Notes: generated by a model not told the origin, from the sequence alone. A stretch of DNA of 64,000 nt from Adiantum capillus-veneris (GCA_014529385.2 CM043956.1:84493721-84557720), one strand, 5' to 3'; positions 23,051 through 37,412 are shown, counted from the stretch's first letter. Numbers and translations: made by a program.

Positions 23051-24036
23051 TTAATTAAAACTCTACTTTCACCTTATCTACCATCAATAATGCTCTCTTT
23101 TGAGCCCACATCCATGACTCAAGCAGACAAAGAAGGCCCGCAATGTTTTGGTATCCAGAAAAAATCATAATCCTGATTTGTTAGCTTGTAAATTAGGATT
23201 TCCAAGAATCTTAATGAGGGGTCTCCAACCTATAAATAGGACCCTCTCCCTCTTTTAAAACAACCTCCAATATCTCACATAGCACCCCAACGTTCTATGC
23301 GTGAGGAGAGACTTAGGTGTAGCAACCACTTTGTGAGCTTCACTCACATTGCAAGTGAGAGAGCGTGAGTTCAAAATCTCAAAACCACTATTGTATATGT
23401 TCCTCCATCATCACTAAATTGAGTTTTGGTGCATCAAAGGTGTGATTCGAAGTTCAAATCTTCGTCCTTCCACTTGTACGATACGGTTTAGTGAATTCAA
23501 GGTGACTTGTGTATTTTGAGTTCTATCATTTGATCTTGCTTTAGAAAGTGTTTTAGCCAATTTTGTGTCCATTGTAAGAGAGTATTGTGGTTAGAGGTCT
23601 CCCACACCCTAAGACAGTGTCACTGTGTGTTGGCGATGTTTAGCATTCACTAAGCATTGAGTGAGTTTTTGTACAAGCTCTACGATAGAGACATAATGAA
23701 CCATCTCCATTTGCAAGCCACAAATAAGTTATTATGCAAGATCCATTCCTCTCTCTCTTCCCTTTGCTCTAGATCTCTTTAGTCCATTTTGTGTGTGTCT
23801 TGGTGTGAGGTTTCTCTTGTGTGTTTCTTGTGGTGTATCTTCTTGGTTGTGAAAAAATCTCTCTTGCATCCTAGTTCGCATATCGTAACTAGGTGGTGCC
23901 CCTATCTTGTTTGGGTTTGGATGTGGGTTTGTTGTTGTGTTGTGCTTGTGGTTGCCCCAGCCCCAATTGAGCAGCACGGGAGCCTTGAGGGGTGTTAAGA
24001 GGTCGCCTCTCTTGTTGCCTGCCCCGGACCGCTTCA
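22487..24036 (+). repeat. 3' LTR of gypsy element 1, 5'-truncated
   Basis: It matches 10099-11701, including the CT tract (23011-23046) and the TATA box at 23231. It ends at CGCTTCA, 24036. Differences from the 5' copy are scattered substitutions and small indels, for example the loss of about 30 bp near 23345. No gene is seen in it. Confidence 0.88.
23231..23240 (+). promoter_or_regulatory. LTR promoter TATA box, gypsy element 1 (3' copy)
   Basis: The sequence and context are identical to 10871-10880. If active, it would drive transcription to the right, into the flanking element D fragment. Confidence 0.55.
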
Positions 24037-24752
24037 ATATCAACTGCTTCATTGTATACACCAATGCCAACCCCATTTTCAACAATTGCACTAAGAAGCA
24101 ACTCACTAGGACTTTCATCAACTAACTCCACTCTACCAATTTGTCTTTCAAAAGACATTCCTAAGGGTATAAGGAGTGTGAGTGAAAAATGGATATGAGT
24201 TTATATGGTTGGAGGCTTGAAGGGAAGAAGAAGAAGGTGAGAATTATAATTTTGATGAGTAATGTATGAGAGGAATGTGTGGAGATGTATGGAAGGAATA
24301 AGCCAAACAACACGAAAAAGATGGTACTTGAATAGGAAAATGGCTCATATTGCTCCAAGTGGTTGAACTCAACAGAGGTTGAGGACGCTCGGAAAGAGGA
24401 ATATAGAAGGTGAAGAGGTGAGGATTTTAGGTAAGGAGAGGAATGGAGAAGATGGGGAGGATTGAAGGTGAGGGTGGTTTAGAAAATATCGAACGACGCA
24501 ATAAGGGAGCTAGAAACATTTAGGAGGGCCTCTATTCTCTCTGTTGGATGTAGATGGGCGACGAAGTGTTGAGGATTAAAAGTGAGAGTATTGAAGGTGA
24601 AAATGGTTTGAAGAAGGCCGTACAAGGTCTCTAGGCCATACCAAATGGCATGAAAAGGGTGTTAGAAAAATCTCGGAAGGCCTCAAATCGCTCTGTTTGG
24701 CTGTAGAGAAACGATGAAAGTTGGCAAAATTTTCCAAAAATCTCACAAAAGA

Positions 24753-24860
24753 TTTTGGGAGTAGGTCTCTCTCCTTTATATAGGGTTGACCGTACAGATA
24801 TGACCATTTTGGGAGTAGGTCTCTTTCCTTTATATAGGGTTGACCGTTCAGATATGACGA
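24753..24860 (+). repeat. 54-bp tandem duplication
   Basis: The unit beginning TTTTGGGAGTAGGTCTCT occurs at 24753 and again at 24807, each with TTTATATAGGGTTGACCGT. Copy 2 of element D has it once, near 56908. Confidence 0.85.
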
Positions 24861-25069
24861 TTGGGCCATGTGGACCAACCACAAGTCAACATGTGGCACC
24901 TAATGGTCATATTTGGGTCGCCTCTATATAAAGGGAGGCACCAACCGTTTTGAAAATTTCCCAAGGTTCATTCATTTTTCCCACATCCCTTCTCGGTGCT
25001 TCTAATCACTTTTAGCACCAAACAAAGCAATTTTTGGCATAGCAATCTTCTTGTTCATTGCTATTCGCA

Positions 25070-25410
25070 CCGTTTGGTTATCTCAGAAGCCACCCGACTA
25101 TCGCATAGTCGCTCGACCATACAAAGCGACGTGGCTTCCTTCTAATTCCACCAAGCCTTGCTCTCGTGCTATTTGGTAGCATCTCAAACTCATCCTAAAG
25201 TTTTCAAGCAACCCACAAGGAATCAATAACCGCTTCCACACCATTTGTTTATCTTAGAGGCCACTCGACTATCCCATAGTCGCTTGACCATATAGAGTGA
25301 CCTGGCTTCCTTCTAATTCCTTCAAGCCTTGCCATTGTGTTGTTTGGTAGCATCTTAAGCTCATCCTAAAGTTTTGAAGCAACCCGCAAGGCACCAATAA
25401 CCCCTTATTT
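25070..25410 (+). repeat. 170-bp tandem duplication
   Basis: Units at about 25071 and 25241 both run from a GTTTGGTTATCT-like start through CATAGTCGCTTGACCAT to CAATAACC. Copy 2 has a single unit near 57175. The motif GTTTGGT recurs several times around here. Confidence 0.85.
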
Positions 25411-25455
25411 AAATCTTGTTTCATACCTGACCACATGCCGTGATAGTGACCCGTA

Positions 25456-25906
25456 TTGGAGCTACCTATCTTTCCTATTGCACCGTTTGGTGGTACATCC
25501 ATTATCTGTATCTTCATTGTATATATGCCCATCATTCTAGGGCTATCTATATTTCCATTTCACACTAAGTAATACACTCTTTGTTGTGTGCCTTAAGCTT
25601 CCTTCATCTTCTCCAAGCTGTGTGTGTTTTCCTGTAACACTAATTCCGACAATCATCCATATTTACCTGTATATATACTTTATATTTATACACCTTGGTG
25701 ATTCACCTTCATACTAACATGCATAAAGCATCAAAAACATCCAAACATGTTTTCTTATGACAATTCTGGACATAACCACATAGCCCAAAAAATGCATGAA
25801 CAAAAAAAATAGCTTCCACATTGTGGCCATTTCAATCTCTTTGCAAAGCATGCACTTATAGCCACATTGGTATTGTATTCTTAAGTTTGGACCTAAGATA
25901 AAAGTT

Positions 25907-25912
<6 letters not shown>
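25456..25912. other. Intergenic sequence, no feature seen
   Basis: AT-rich sequence right of the element D homology. I find no supported coding frame or repeat partner in it. Confidence 0.4.
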
Positions 25913-26830
<918 letters not shown>

Positions 26831-27562
26831 GAGAGAGATTCATTATCATCCGCGGAGGTCAAATATGACCCATGGGACCAAAAAATGGGCATACAAAAGC
26901 ACTCCTCTAACAAAGGGTTGTCAAATTTATAACGGGCAAGGTAAGTGTGGCAAGAAAAAAAAGTGAGGGGGAAGAAAAATTGTTGGGGAGTCGGGCTTTG
27001 AGGGCGGTGTCGGGCTTTAAGGGCGGTGAGGCACTTTTATAGCATGGCATTCTCTACCTTCAACTCCTTGAGTTGTGCTTGGATGAGGTCCAATGAATCC
27101 ACCCGAGAGTGTACCACAAAGGATTGAGTTCGTCTTGGTGTCAAGGGTGCTCCTTTGCGTTTTGCCATGGAACCTACAACAATGCATATTTGACTATGTG
27201 CACCCTTCGATTATCCCTTCACCACGCCGGAAACATCCCTTGTGATGTAAACATGGATGGCGAGATCTTGCGACCACAGAGCGGGGAGGGGTGGCAGGAT
27301 CTTTTGACTGCAGAGCGAGGAGGGGATCGGGAGCTTCCAACTGCACAGTAGAGAGGGTTGTTGCTGCTGGGTACACAGAGCGGGGTCATAGGGCTATGGG
27401 GTCACGAGGCGACGGGGTCACAGGGCTACGAGGTTGCCTCAAGGAGGTGGGTTGGCGAGTCTATGGAGTAGCCATGGGAAGCCAGGTTCACCTATACAAA
27501 TTGATCTATATCATGTGCTTTCAAAGGGTGTTAAAATAACCTCACATGCTATGAGTTAATAA
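26831..27562. other. GC-richer intergenic stretch
   Basis: It includes short repeats of GGCGGTG (26999-27030) and of GCGGGGAGG/GCGAGGAGG (27280-27320). Bases 27510-27562 are an inverted copy of 29503-29560. No coding sequence is recognised. Confidence 0.4.
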
Positions 27563-27590
27563 AATCTCTCTCTCTCTCTCTCTCTCTCTC
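27563..27590 (+). repeat. (CT)14 microsatellite
   Basis: A pure CT tract, matching in inverted orientation the edge of the (GA)102 tract at 29502. Confidence 0.95.
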
Positions 27591-27599
27591 CCCAATGTT

Positions 27600-27984
27600 G
27601 TTACTTGAGTCACACCAGAGGCAGAATGACCTTTAAATTCCAACCGTACTTATATGGCATACCGGGTCCTAACTAGCACCACAATTGTGCTCTTCTCCAC
27701 ATTCATTCAAGTTTTCCATCATACCCAACACTTAGGAAAAATCACAAGCTACACCACGATTTTTTTTAGCATAGAGTATTTTTCAAGTAATGGAATTAGT
27801 ATCTTAGAGATTTTTTGAATTCCAACAGGAAATATGAAGGTGGTGCATGCAATGCCTACTATCAATAAAGATGGAAAACCATTAGCTCTCCATAGGCCCT
27901 CTTGTCCATGATGGTAAGTCATCTATTAGCCAACAAAGCACTCCCATAAAGGGAAAACAAAGAACTTAATTCTGTCCTTTCTTC

Positions 27985-28000
<16 letters not shown>
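27600..28000 (+). repeat. Duplicated block, partner of 29735-30087
   Basis: Long shared stretches include GTGCTCTTCTCCACAT, AGCATAGAGTATTT and CACTCCCATAAAGGGAAAAC. No intact frame is seen on either strand in either copy. Confidence 0.85.
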
Positions 28001-29717
<1,717 letters not shown>

Positions 29718-29734
29718 TTATGATATCAACCATC

Positions 29735-30087
29735 CTTAAATAGCATAACAGGTCCAAACCAGCACCTTAATTGTGCTCTTCTCCACATCCATTCAGTTTT
29801 CCATCATGCCCAACACTTCAAACAAATCACAAGCTACACCACAATCATTCTTAGCATAGAGTATTTGCCAAGTAACGGAATCAGCCTCTTAGAGCTTCTT
29901 TGAATTCCAACAGAAAATGTGAAGGTAGTGCATGGAATGCCTACTGTCAATAAAGATGGAGCATCATTAGCTCTCCATAGACCCTCTTGTCCATGATGAT
30001 ATGTCATCTATGAACCAACAAAGCACTCCCATAAAGGGAAAACAAAGAGCTTAATTTTTTCCGTTCTTCTGCACAAATAATGAAGTA
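29735..30087 (+). repeat. Duplicated block, partner of 27600-28000
   Basis: See the partner. Similarity ends near the shared GCACAAATAATGAAG. No coding sequence is seen. Confidence 0.8.
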
Positions 30088-31198
30088 AGAGATGACTACC
30101 GCAAAAAATACTTACTTCATGCAAATCTTCAACAACTTATCATAGAAAGTCATCATTAAATCATGGCTTGATGCATATGATTTAATTTTAACAATAGGCT
30201 TACAATTTTAACAACCTCAATTGCATTTTCTTGCTTATTATATCTGTATTAAATAATTCATATGCGCACTATCTTTAGTAGAACATTGAGAATGGCTTCT
30301 CTTCTTCACTTGCCAACTAGGACTTAGTACCAAACTAGAGACTATTGAGGTATAATAAAACAATTTAGAAGTTGCCGACATGTAGCAATTAACAAGGCAC
30401 CCTCCCCATGTTTATGGTAAGTTGCAATTAAACAAAATGGTGTCAGGTGGTTTTCTTCAAGACCCACCATATAAGGTAGAGAAAGAAGAAAATCTAGCAA
30501 GGGCTATCAAATATTTGATGGAGTTGTATAATTCTCCAAATTATAAATAGTATGTCATCAGCACAAGGTTGATCTGGACGAGCACCCTTGCCCTTCAAAT
30601 TTCCATGCTTTTATGAAATTATTGGAATTTTAGAGAAGTTCTTTCAAGGATAGCTCACAATTTCACCCATAAATAAGAGGCAAAATACCCCAAAACATGC
30701 GAGTAAAATGCAACCCTCATTCAGGAAAAATGTGAATGGAAAAGAGAGGATGAAAAATTATAAAATAGAGAAAGATATGGGGTAAGAATTATCGATACAA
30801 AGGATTCCTAAACAACATTTGTGTGCAAGTGCAGTGTTTAATCACTCACAATCATTGCTACAAAGCAAGGAACACAAGTGCTAAAAAATGCATGAATTCA
30901 TTTAGTTTCACAAGAATTTGTTAATTCACATAATTATAAGATCCCAACCACCAATTTCAAACCTCTTTGTGTGCATCTACTACATGTATTGGAGCTAGGG
31001 ACTTGCCAAGCACCGTGTGCGAGCCACAAATGGCTACAAGCACTCAACTAAGATAACCTAGCAAGCTCAAAGAGAGAAAGTGTGTGTCACTCATCGCGCT
31101 ACGCTCGCCGTCTAAAAGATTACGCACCGCGAAGAAGAGGGATCCACCACCACTGTGCTCAATCGCCTCACTACTGCCAATGCTGTCGGAATGCTCAA
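30088..31198. other. Intergenic, no feature seen
   Basis: AT-rich sequence without a supported frame, repeat partner or RNA gene. A short GC-richer stretch (31080-31190) precedes the microsatellites. Confidence 0.4.
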
Positions 31199-31278
31199 TC
31201 TCTCTCTCTCTCTCTCACGCATACACATACACACACTCATGAGCACACATGATTAACTCTTTCTCTCTCTCTCTCTCG

Positions 31279-31354
<76 letters not shown>
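31199..31354 (+). repeat. CT and CA microsatellite cluster
   Basis: CT tracts at 31199-31216 and 31260-31290 are followed by CA repeats to 31354. It lies directly left of the dispersed 2.5-kb repeat. Confidence 0.95.
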
Positions 31355-31358
<4 letters not shown>

Positions 31359-31369
31359 ATCATTGTATA

Positions 31370-33835
31370 TGATACTCCAACTCTCTTCTAACTTAACCCC
31401 TATAATGAATACCATGGAGACCACCTCTCGCGTTCTTCAACCTTGAGATTCAGGCTAGGCTGAATGTGCAGATCGTGTGGCAGATCTTCAAAACATGGCA
31501 TTACTTGACGCCTCCACTTGTTGGTTTGGCCCCTCACTTAGCCTTGTTTTGTGTATTGTGTATGTATGAGAAAGTGAGGAGTGTGGGCTTTCTTTTTTCC
31601 TGATTATTGTGGTGCTATGGAGTTGGTTGACCATGATGTGTCTTCTCAGGTCGGTAACTTGCTGCAATGGCTTTGTTCTGCATAATTACATTTTGCTTCC
31701 TTTTTTATACTCTACACTGAGGAAAAATAAATGGGTTTTAAATTGGGTATGATGTACCTTTAATGGTTATGCATAATAGGTGGGTTTCTTGGCGCATGTA
31801 TGGTCTTTACGTCATACTTACTGTTTGGGTGTATTGCCTAGAAAATTGGTTTTCTTGATGCACACAGTAAAAAGTAGTTCCTTTCGTAACATGTGGGATT
31901 TGATCAATGTGGGTATCTCATGGTAGTGCTATGATTCTTTCTCGTTTCACCATTTAGGTAAATATGAAACAATTTTGTTTCACTAACACCTGCTTGGATT
32001 ATAATAAGTTGTTGGGTTGTTTTTTATTGTTCAACTGATAATGCACAAAAATCTAATTGAGTTAAAGTTTAAATTGTCTTGGAAAGATGATACTTACCAC
32101 ATTTTTTAGTTAAAACAGGCTGCGTTGGTTGTTATTTTTTAAAATTGGCCAAAGCTAGTGGTTTAGCACGTCGATCTTTTGATCTTCATATTGTCTTTTG
32201 ATCTAGTGGGCAAAGTAGTTCTATTTTTAGGGTATATAACCACTTGAAATGGCACAACCTAGACTATGGATACAATGGGATTTGGGTTTTGAGGCTTAAC
32301 ATTTGTTCTTTTTTCTCTAGGGTAGACTACACTCCATCGTGGTATCTTGCTGGTTTTATGTGTTGAAATTAAAAGACTATTTCTGGAATGGACTGTACAT
32401 AGTCTTTTTTGGAGAAATTGTTTTTGGTACCATTTGACTCATTCAAAGACTGATACAATCAAAACTATAAAATACCTCACAAAATCATGGAGAAATTGTT
32501 TCTGGTACCATTTGACTCATTCAAAGACTGATACAATCAAAACTATAAAATACCTCACAAATTCATGGGTATAAAAGACACAAAGTGCTATTATGAGCAA
32601 AAACTGGGAATAAGACACTTGGATCATTAGGGGTGGTGGCCTTATGGAAAAAAATTATTTTTATAAATAGCTATTTAAAGTTTATTTTGAAAACAAATTG
32701 GTATATAATAACCTTATCTATAACCTATATAAATGCACTTGTATCTTAAAGGAGTAATTAAATTTCTTAATTACAAACTCATACTTTATACTATTCATAA
32801 ACAGGAATAATGATCAAGCTTGGACAATAGGTTTTTTTGTTTGTAAGATGGACATGGATAACAACTTATATAGTCCATTGACACCTCTAAATTTCATTCA
32901 AGGCTAACATATTTGTTGTCTTGTTTGAATGGGTACAAGTGATGACTCTATCCTTTCTTGGAATTATTTTGGCTTGGCTGTTGTTCGTCACTATTATACT
33001 AGAATCTTGCTACTTTTGAAAAGATCAATTCTGATTACACACGTATATACATTAGAATGAGACCTCATTCTTTTAGCTATATACAAAAATAATTCAACGG
33101 TTGGGTTATTTTTGTGCTTCCTCTTGTCACTTGTATAAACCGAGTTGTCTTTTGAAATTTTATGTTCTTTTGTGTATATTTATAAATGCAAAACATCAAT
33201 GCACATGTCCTAAACACAAGGCTCTCCCAGTTTTCTAAGAGAACTAGGACGCTAGCTTTAGAGATATGTATGGGCTATACAGATAAGTTGGACCCATTTT
33301 CTATTATTCCTATTTAGGTTGGCAGATATTAGACGTCCCTCTTAGGCTATAGTTCAAGATGCTTGCTCACAGAGATCATAGTCTTTTGACTTTGCGGATT
33401 TTAGGTTTGTAGTTGAATCCACCTTAAATAACCCTGATTTTTACATAATCTTTCAGGATCACACTTAATTTGAAATAAATGCTTGCATGAGAGTCATCTA
33501 GAACTCAGAGAAGCATGCAAGGATTGTATAACAAATTAGACTCTACCTAAAAGACCACCCCCCTTAAAAAAACCTGTGCCCCTAGATTAAAGGCTAAAAG
33601 TTTTGTAATCTCCTACCCTAAAAAATCTCGTTCTTACTCATCAAAACCGTTTGTTACAGGCTTTAGCACTCTCCCATGGTCTAGAGTTAACTTTCAAACC
33701 TCTTTCTATGGAAACTTCCCTAGTCTTGAGATGTAGAAGCAGCTTGGAAGCATTTCAACTTATCTATGAATTTGCCTTGGCTTCTGACAAAATAAAATAA
33801 AATTTACATATGCTCTTTTTTAATGATTTGGTCAA
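31370..33835 (+). repeat. Dispersed 2.5-kb repeat, copy 1
   Basis: It is collinear with 45775-48275 in direct orientation (shared AACTTAACCCCTA, GATAATGCACAAAAAT, AAATTGGTATATAATAACC). Both copies carry a pyrimidine-rich AG then GATCACAC, a possible 3' splice site. Stops in all frames prevent naming a gene. The right end of copy 2 leads into a possible Penelope-like remnant, so this may be the 5' part of the same retroelement. Confidence 0.8.
32411..32566 (+). repeat. 78-bp tandem duplication inside the 2.5-kb repeat
   Basis: Units starting GGAGAAATTGTTT lie at 32411 and 32489. Copy 2 has one unit (46890 onward), so the duplication arose after the two copies split. Confidence 0.9.
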
Positions 33836-34862
33836 AATCTTGGCCACTTTAGGCAAGGATTGTAAGGATGGTGTTGCTATGATCTCTCAATACATTTCCC
33901 AATTACATGTACTTACTTTACAATACAACCAAGATTTAGCTCAAAATTCTCTTCCTCTAGAGCTGAGTTGGCCAACTTTCTTAAAAAATTGTGCGGCCTC
34001 AATCCAAGTTTTACTAGTAACCCCACTACTCCTGCTATCCCACAAACTGGCAATATCTTCTGCAAGGATAGTGCTACTTTTGAAGGAGTCTTACCATACA
34101 CCGAGTGAAATTTACGGAGCTAATGGAAAAACCGAGCAAAACCCGCATGGGGCGGGGAGCAAAAGCTTAATGCATACATTCCATACTAGGTGTGATGAAG
34201 TAGAATGCAAGACATCTCCAAAACACAGATATAAGAAAACCAACACTACCGCCCATGGAACACGTCTGCCATCCATCCTTTACCCAGCATTTTCCATGGC
34301 TCTCATCATTTTGTCCCTCTTTTTCAAAGCTTGTCAATGAGTTTTTAACCCGCCTCCCAGTAAAGCATGCAGATAATCTTCATGATCGGTCACACAAATA
34401 TTTGTACAACTAACAAACCCATCTCTCAAGTGAGAGGTAATCAAAGGACATGTATTTTTGTTAAAAAATACCATATTAAACAAATTTAAAGTCCTGTGAC
34501 ATAACGAAACTTAACTTTAAGCTCTAAACTCATAGCTTCATTCATCGAAGATGTGTCAACAAAGAAATCTCTACTAACAGCTTTGTGGCATCAATCACAA
34601 TACACAAAACTCTTAAACATTTATCCACATTCGTAGTGTACATCGCTTTTATGGATGCCTCCCAAGACATAGTTCTATGGTTCCTTACCTAAGCAAAGAT
34701 TACCTTCTAAGAAAGGCAATCAAATTGAGGATGTGTAGCAAGCTCTACTTCATACTACTAGTTGATTTGTTTCCATATAAGATTCCACTCCTTCATAAAT
34801 GGACTTTGTAGAAATAGAACAAATAGAAGATACTATCTTATTGAGCAAACAGAATTTTAATA
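33836..34862. other. No recognised gene; one 176-codon frame
   Basis: A plus-strand frame at 33810-34340 (MLFFNDLVKILATLGKDCKD...) has no family signature I recognise and a composition typical of chance. The rest is AT-rich and without repeats that I can match. Confidence 0.3.
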
Positions 34863-35272
34863 TTATAAGATTATATTACAACTTAAAATTATCAGATCAG
34901 AGCTTAAGCTTTGAGCTCTCGCATGTGGCCGAATGAGCTTACATAGTGGCACAAGAGCACACTTGAAGTAACCAGATGATCTAGTTCTAGACAAGATGTC
35001 CTTCTCTTTGTCCATATGCAATGTTCTTCCATCCTCATCAACACCACATCTTGGTTGGATCTTGGGTCTCATTTTATCTCCATTCAGACTCCAAAAGTAG
35101 CTGCCTTCGGGTCTAATTTTTACAGAGACCCTAAACCTATATCTTGAATGTCACTCTTGTCATGAAACTCTATCTCAATGATCGAGCTACCCTGATCACT
35201 ACACGATGGCAATGGAGTTGATGCACTCTGACTATATCTTCTAGAACCACCACTAGAGGAGGGACTTCATAC
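34863..35272 (-). pseudogene. Fragment of the methyltransferase-like gene (exon 1)
   Basis: Read on the minus strand, it parallels exon 1 of the gene at 39349: GGSRRYSQSASTPLPSCSDQ against GSRRRGRGASTPLPICSDQ, then MRPKIQPRCGVDEDGRTLHM against MRPEIQPGVIDDDGSSLHL, and KDILSRTRSSGYFKCALVPL against KDILSKTRIFICFECPPVPL. A TAA follows GLGSL, and 30 or so residues further on the frame is again interrupted. Homology stops near 34862, before the first splice site of the full copy. It shows that the gene is multi-copy. Confidence 0.7.
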
Positions 35273-35860
35273 GTACAAGCTAATGTATAATTAATTTTCA
35301 TTTACTTGATTAAGGAAATCACATTTACTTAATCAAGTACTTAAATGCATGAAAATGTAGACAAGAGATGAAATGACATTAGTGGGAGTGGGAGATGCAC
35401 TACTTATTTTTTCTTGAAAGTATACAATGCCGATGTGACATACCTATAGACATTGTACGGGATAGGGAACCTACAACGAGGCCCAATGTAGACAAGGGTA
35501 GGACAAGGGAACAACAAGACCTTGTTTGGTGCTCCAAGGACAGTGCACTGGTGCACAATGCTTTTGGGAATATGACCTTGGCTGGCAAAATGGCAACAAT
35601 TATGACACAACCAGATAGTACCGACAATCTTTTCATTATTGTGATTCCGAATTGGAGCTCGACAGTGACACCATTGTAGATCCGATTGAAGCCACGAAAA
35701 AAAAAATGGATTTAGGTGAAGAGGGCATGGTGCCCTGCTGTGAATGATAACTTTGATAACTATAATGGCTGTCTTGAGATCTAATGTATACTACAGTACA
35801 ATATGGTAGTAGTGGCACAATGTTTATGAAAAGTTCAAATCAACAATTCAATTTGTCCAC
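35273..35860. other. Spacer with an unassigned 94-codon frame
   Basis: A plus-strand frame at 35395-35679 (RDREPTTRPNVDKGRTREQQ) has no recognised homologue, and its antisense strand is also open. An inverted pair, TTGATTAAG near 35310 and CTTAATCAA near 35328, could form a small hairpin. Nothing else is seen. Confidence 0.3.
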
Positions 35861-35870
35861 ACTTCCTTCT

Positions 35871-35942
35871 CTACCAAGCAATCTATGAAAACTATCCCGC
35901 GCCGGCGCGGGACAGTTTCATGGATTGTCCCATGCTTGGTAG
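35871..35942. repeat. Foldback palindrome 1
   Basis: Arms CTACCAAGCA and TGCTTGGTAG enclose a near-palindrome centred on the perfect 18-mer TCCCGCGCCGGCGCGGGA (35895-35912). The right arm has six extra bases. It would form a stable GC-capped hairpin. Confidence 0.85.
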
Positions 35943-36144
35943 AGGAGGAACGGAAATGAAGCAAGAGCAAGCAGGTACTCAAATTAAAACCCAAGGGCAA
36001 AAAGCGGGTCTAAAGTCAAGAGGGCATGCTCTATAACTATGATTGATTCTCATAAGAGGGGCGCGTTTAGATATCAGGCACCATGACGACAGCAGCACAC
36101 AATGTCCATGGACAAACTCAAACTAGTAGAACATTTTTTATCCC

Positions 36145-36345
36145 CTCTTCCTCCTCTACTAAGGTTGGGACACTCCATAAAACTATTGCAAACCGGCGCA
36201 GGGTGTCCCAAGCTTGGTAGAGGAGGAAGAAGGGATGACTAAGAGCGATCGAGAGTAACCGGGAGAGAGGTTCAGTTGTGGCCGCCAATGGCGCGGGATA
36301 TTTTCATGGAGTGTCCCAACCTTGGTAGAGGAGGAAGAAGGGATG
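36145..36345. repeat. Foldback palindrome 2 and an extra half-copy
   Basis: CTCCTCTACTAAGGTTGGGA (36152) pairs with the complement of TCCCAAGCTTGGTAGAGGAG (36207 onward). A second right arm follows at 36290-36335 (GGCGCGGGATATTTTCATGG...CCTTGGTAGAGGAGG). Same family as palindrome 1. Confidence 0.75.
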
Positions 36346-36374
36346 ATTAAGCACAAGTGAGCATAACCGGGCAA

Positions 36375-36995
36375 GAGGCCCAGCTTGGCCGTCAATGGCG
36401 TCATGTTCCTGGTCACAAAACTATAGTCATGCACACCACTCAAGGGGACAACACCATGGGCATACCAGGAGAGATACAAAGGTGAGGAGGTCAATGGAGT
36501 TGTGATCTAGAAATGATAGCCAGTGCGTGACGACAGCGGAAACACAGAATGTCCAAAGGCCAAACTCAAATCAGTAGCTCCTTTTTTATCCCGTCTTCCT
36601 TCTCTACCAAAGTTGGGACACTCCATGAAATTGTCCCGTGCCGCCGCGGGACAGTGTCATGGAGTGTGCGAACTTTGGTAGAGAAGGAAGAGGGGACGAT
36701 GTGTGACCGAGCATGACCACAAGAGAAGTGCAACTACTGTGAATGGCATCATGATCTTGGCCACAAAAGTTTAGTCGTACACCACTCAAGGGGCCAACAC
36801 CAGGGCATATAATCAAGAAAGAGTTTCAATCAACTGATGAGGTCAATGGCGTCATTATCCCAAAACTATAGCTAGCTGTGTACCACTCATTAAAAGAGGC
36901 CAATACTGTTGGCATGATCAAGAGAGAGGTGCAATTGATGTAGTCAATGGAGTCATGATTTGAAAACTATAGCCACGCACCACTCAAGGGGTTGA
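36375..36995 (+). repeat. Degenerate tandem repeat, about 100-bp unit
   Basis: Units with GTCAATGG(C/A)GTCAT, AAAACTATAG and CACCACTCAAGGGG recur at about 36391, 36730, 36843 and 36942, interleaved with the foldback palindromes. No gene is seen here. Confidence 0.65.
36588..36700. repeat. Foldback palindrome 3
   Basis: Arms of about 45 bp meet at TGTCCCGTGCCGCCGCGGGACA. The left arm is CTTCTCTACCAAAGTTGGGA... and the right arm, reverse-complemented, is CTTCTCTACCAAAGTTCGCA... . About nine in ten positions match. It is the most symmetric copy of the family. Confidence 0.85.
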
Positions 36996-37165
36996 TCCGA
37001 AGATCCAACTACCAGGGCCATGTTGCATAATGTAGGCAAGGAGCTTCTCATCCTTGTCAAATGAGCCATTGTGATTGAGCCATTGAAGCAGCATTTAGGA
37101 AAAATGTGTCTCAGCTTAACATCGTCTCTCTCTCTCTCTCTACCCTGATGCACATAGAGCTGTGC

Positions 37166-37412
37166 CCGGGGAGGTCACCTAATAAAAATGTAACCTATCA
37201 TGTGAGTTCAACAGAAGGGTAATTAAAGTTCTTGAAACTTACATAAATATATCTACAGAAGGGCATTATTTTTTCAAATTTGAAAAAAACTTATAGTTTT
37301 TAAAAGAAAATGGTACATTTTATTCCTAACAAAATTCACAGATAAGGGGTTTTACAAACATGTCTTGAACGCACGTGATATGGTAGTTTTACGCATAGTG
37401 AAGCCCCCGAGG
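37166..37412. mobile_element. MITE family M, copy 2
   Basis: Left end CCGGGGAGGTCACCTAAT...CATGTGAGTTCAACAG; right end reverse-complemented CCTCGGGGGCTTCACTAT...ATCACGTGCGTTCAAG. The same inner motifs as the copies at 28939 and 51449 are present, with left and right sides exchanged. Target duplication not resolved. The interior is AT-rich and non-coding. Confidence 0.65.

Larger units (their letters stand above)
9032..24036 (+). mobile_element. Ty3/gypsy element 1 (Tat-type), split by element 2
   Basis: The outer element runs from a 2.67-kb 5' LTR (starting TGATAGCC, ending CTCA) to a 5'-truncated 3' LTR ending at 24036. The flanks left of 9032 (AAATATAT) and right of 24036 (ATATCAA) rejoin to give AAATATATCAA, as seen in the uninterrupted copy near 56250. 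This supports a 4-5-bp AT-rich target duplication. The internal region keeps protease, RT, RNase H, a second RNase H and integrase remnants. Gag and the protease active site are missing. Element 2 sits inside, and a deletion at its right edge removed the integrase C terminus and the first 1.07 kb of the 3' LTR. Confidence 0.85.
24037..25455 (-). mobile_element. Element D copy 1, right-hand part
   Basis: It is collinear with 56251-57391 of copy 2. The minus-strand gene's first exon starts at ATG 24158 (MSFERQIGRVELVDESPSEL) and is cut at the gypsy 1 junction. The rest is non-coding in both copies. Homology with copy 2 ends after ACCCGTATTG at about 25455, a candidate element end or breakpoint. 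Copy 1 has two local tandem duplications that copy 2 lacks. Confidence 0.7.

Noticed and set aside
33810-34340. 176-codon plus-strand frame
   Set aside because: No family resemblance, no repeat-copy conservation and a composition typical of chance; mentioned only as an unassigned frame.
35871-36700. CRISPR-like or rho-independent terminator structures
   Set aside because: Plant repeat context, no spacer regularity and no bacterial genes; the palindromes are better described as foldback repeats.
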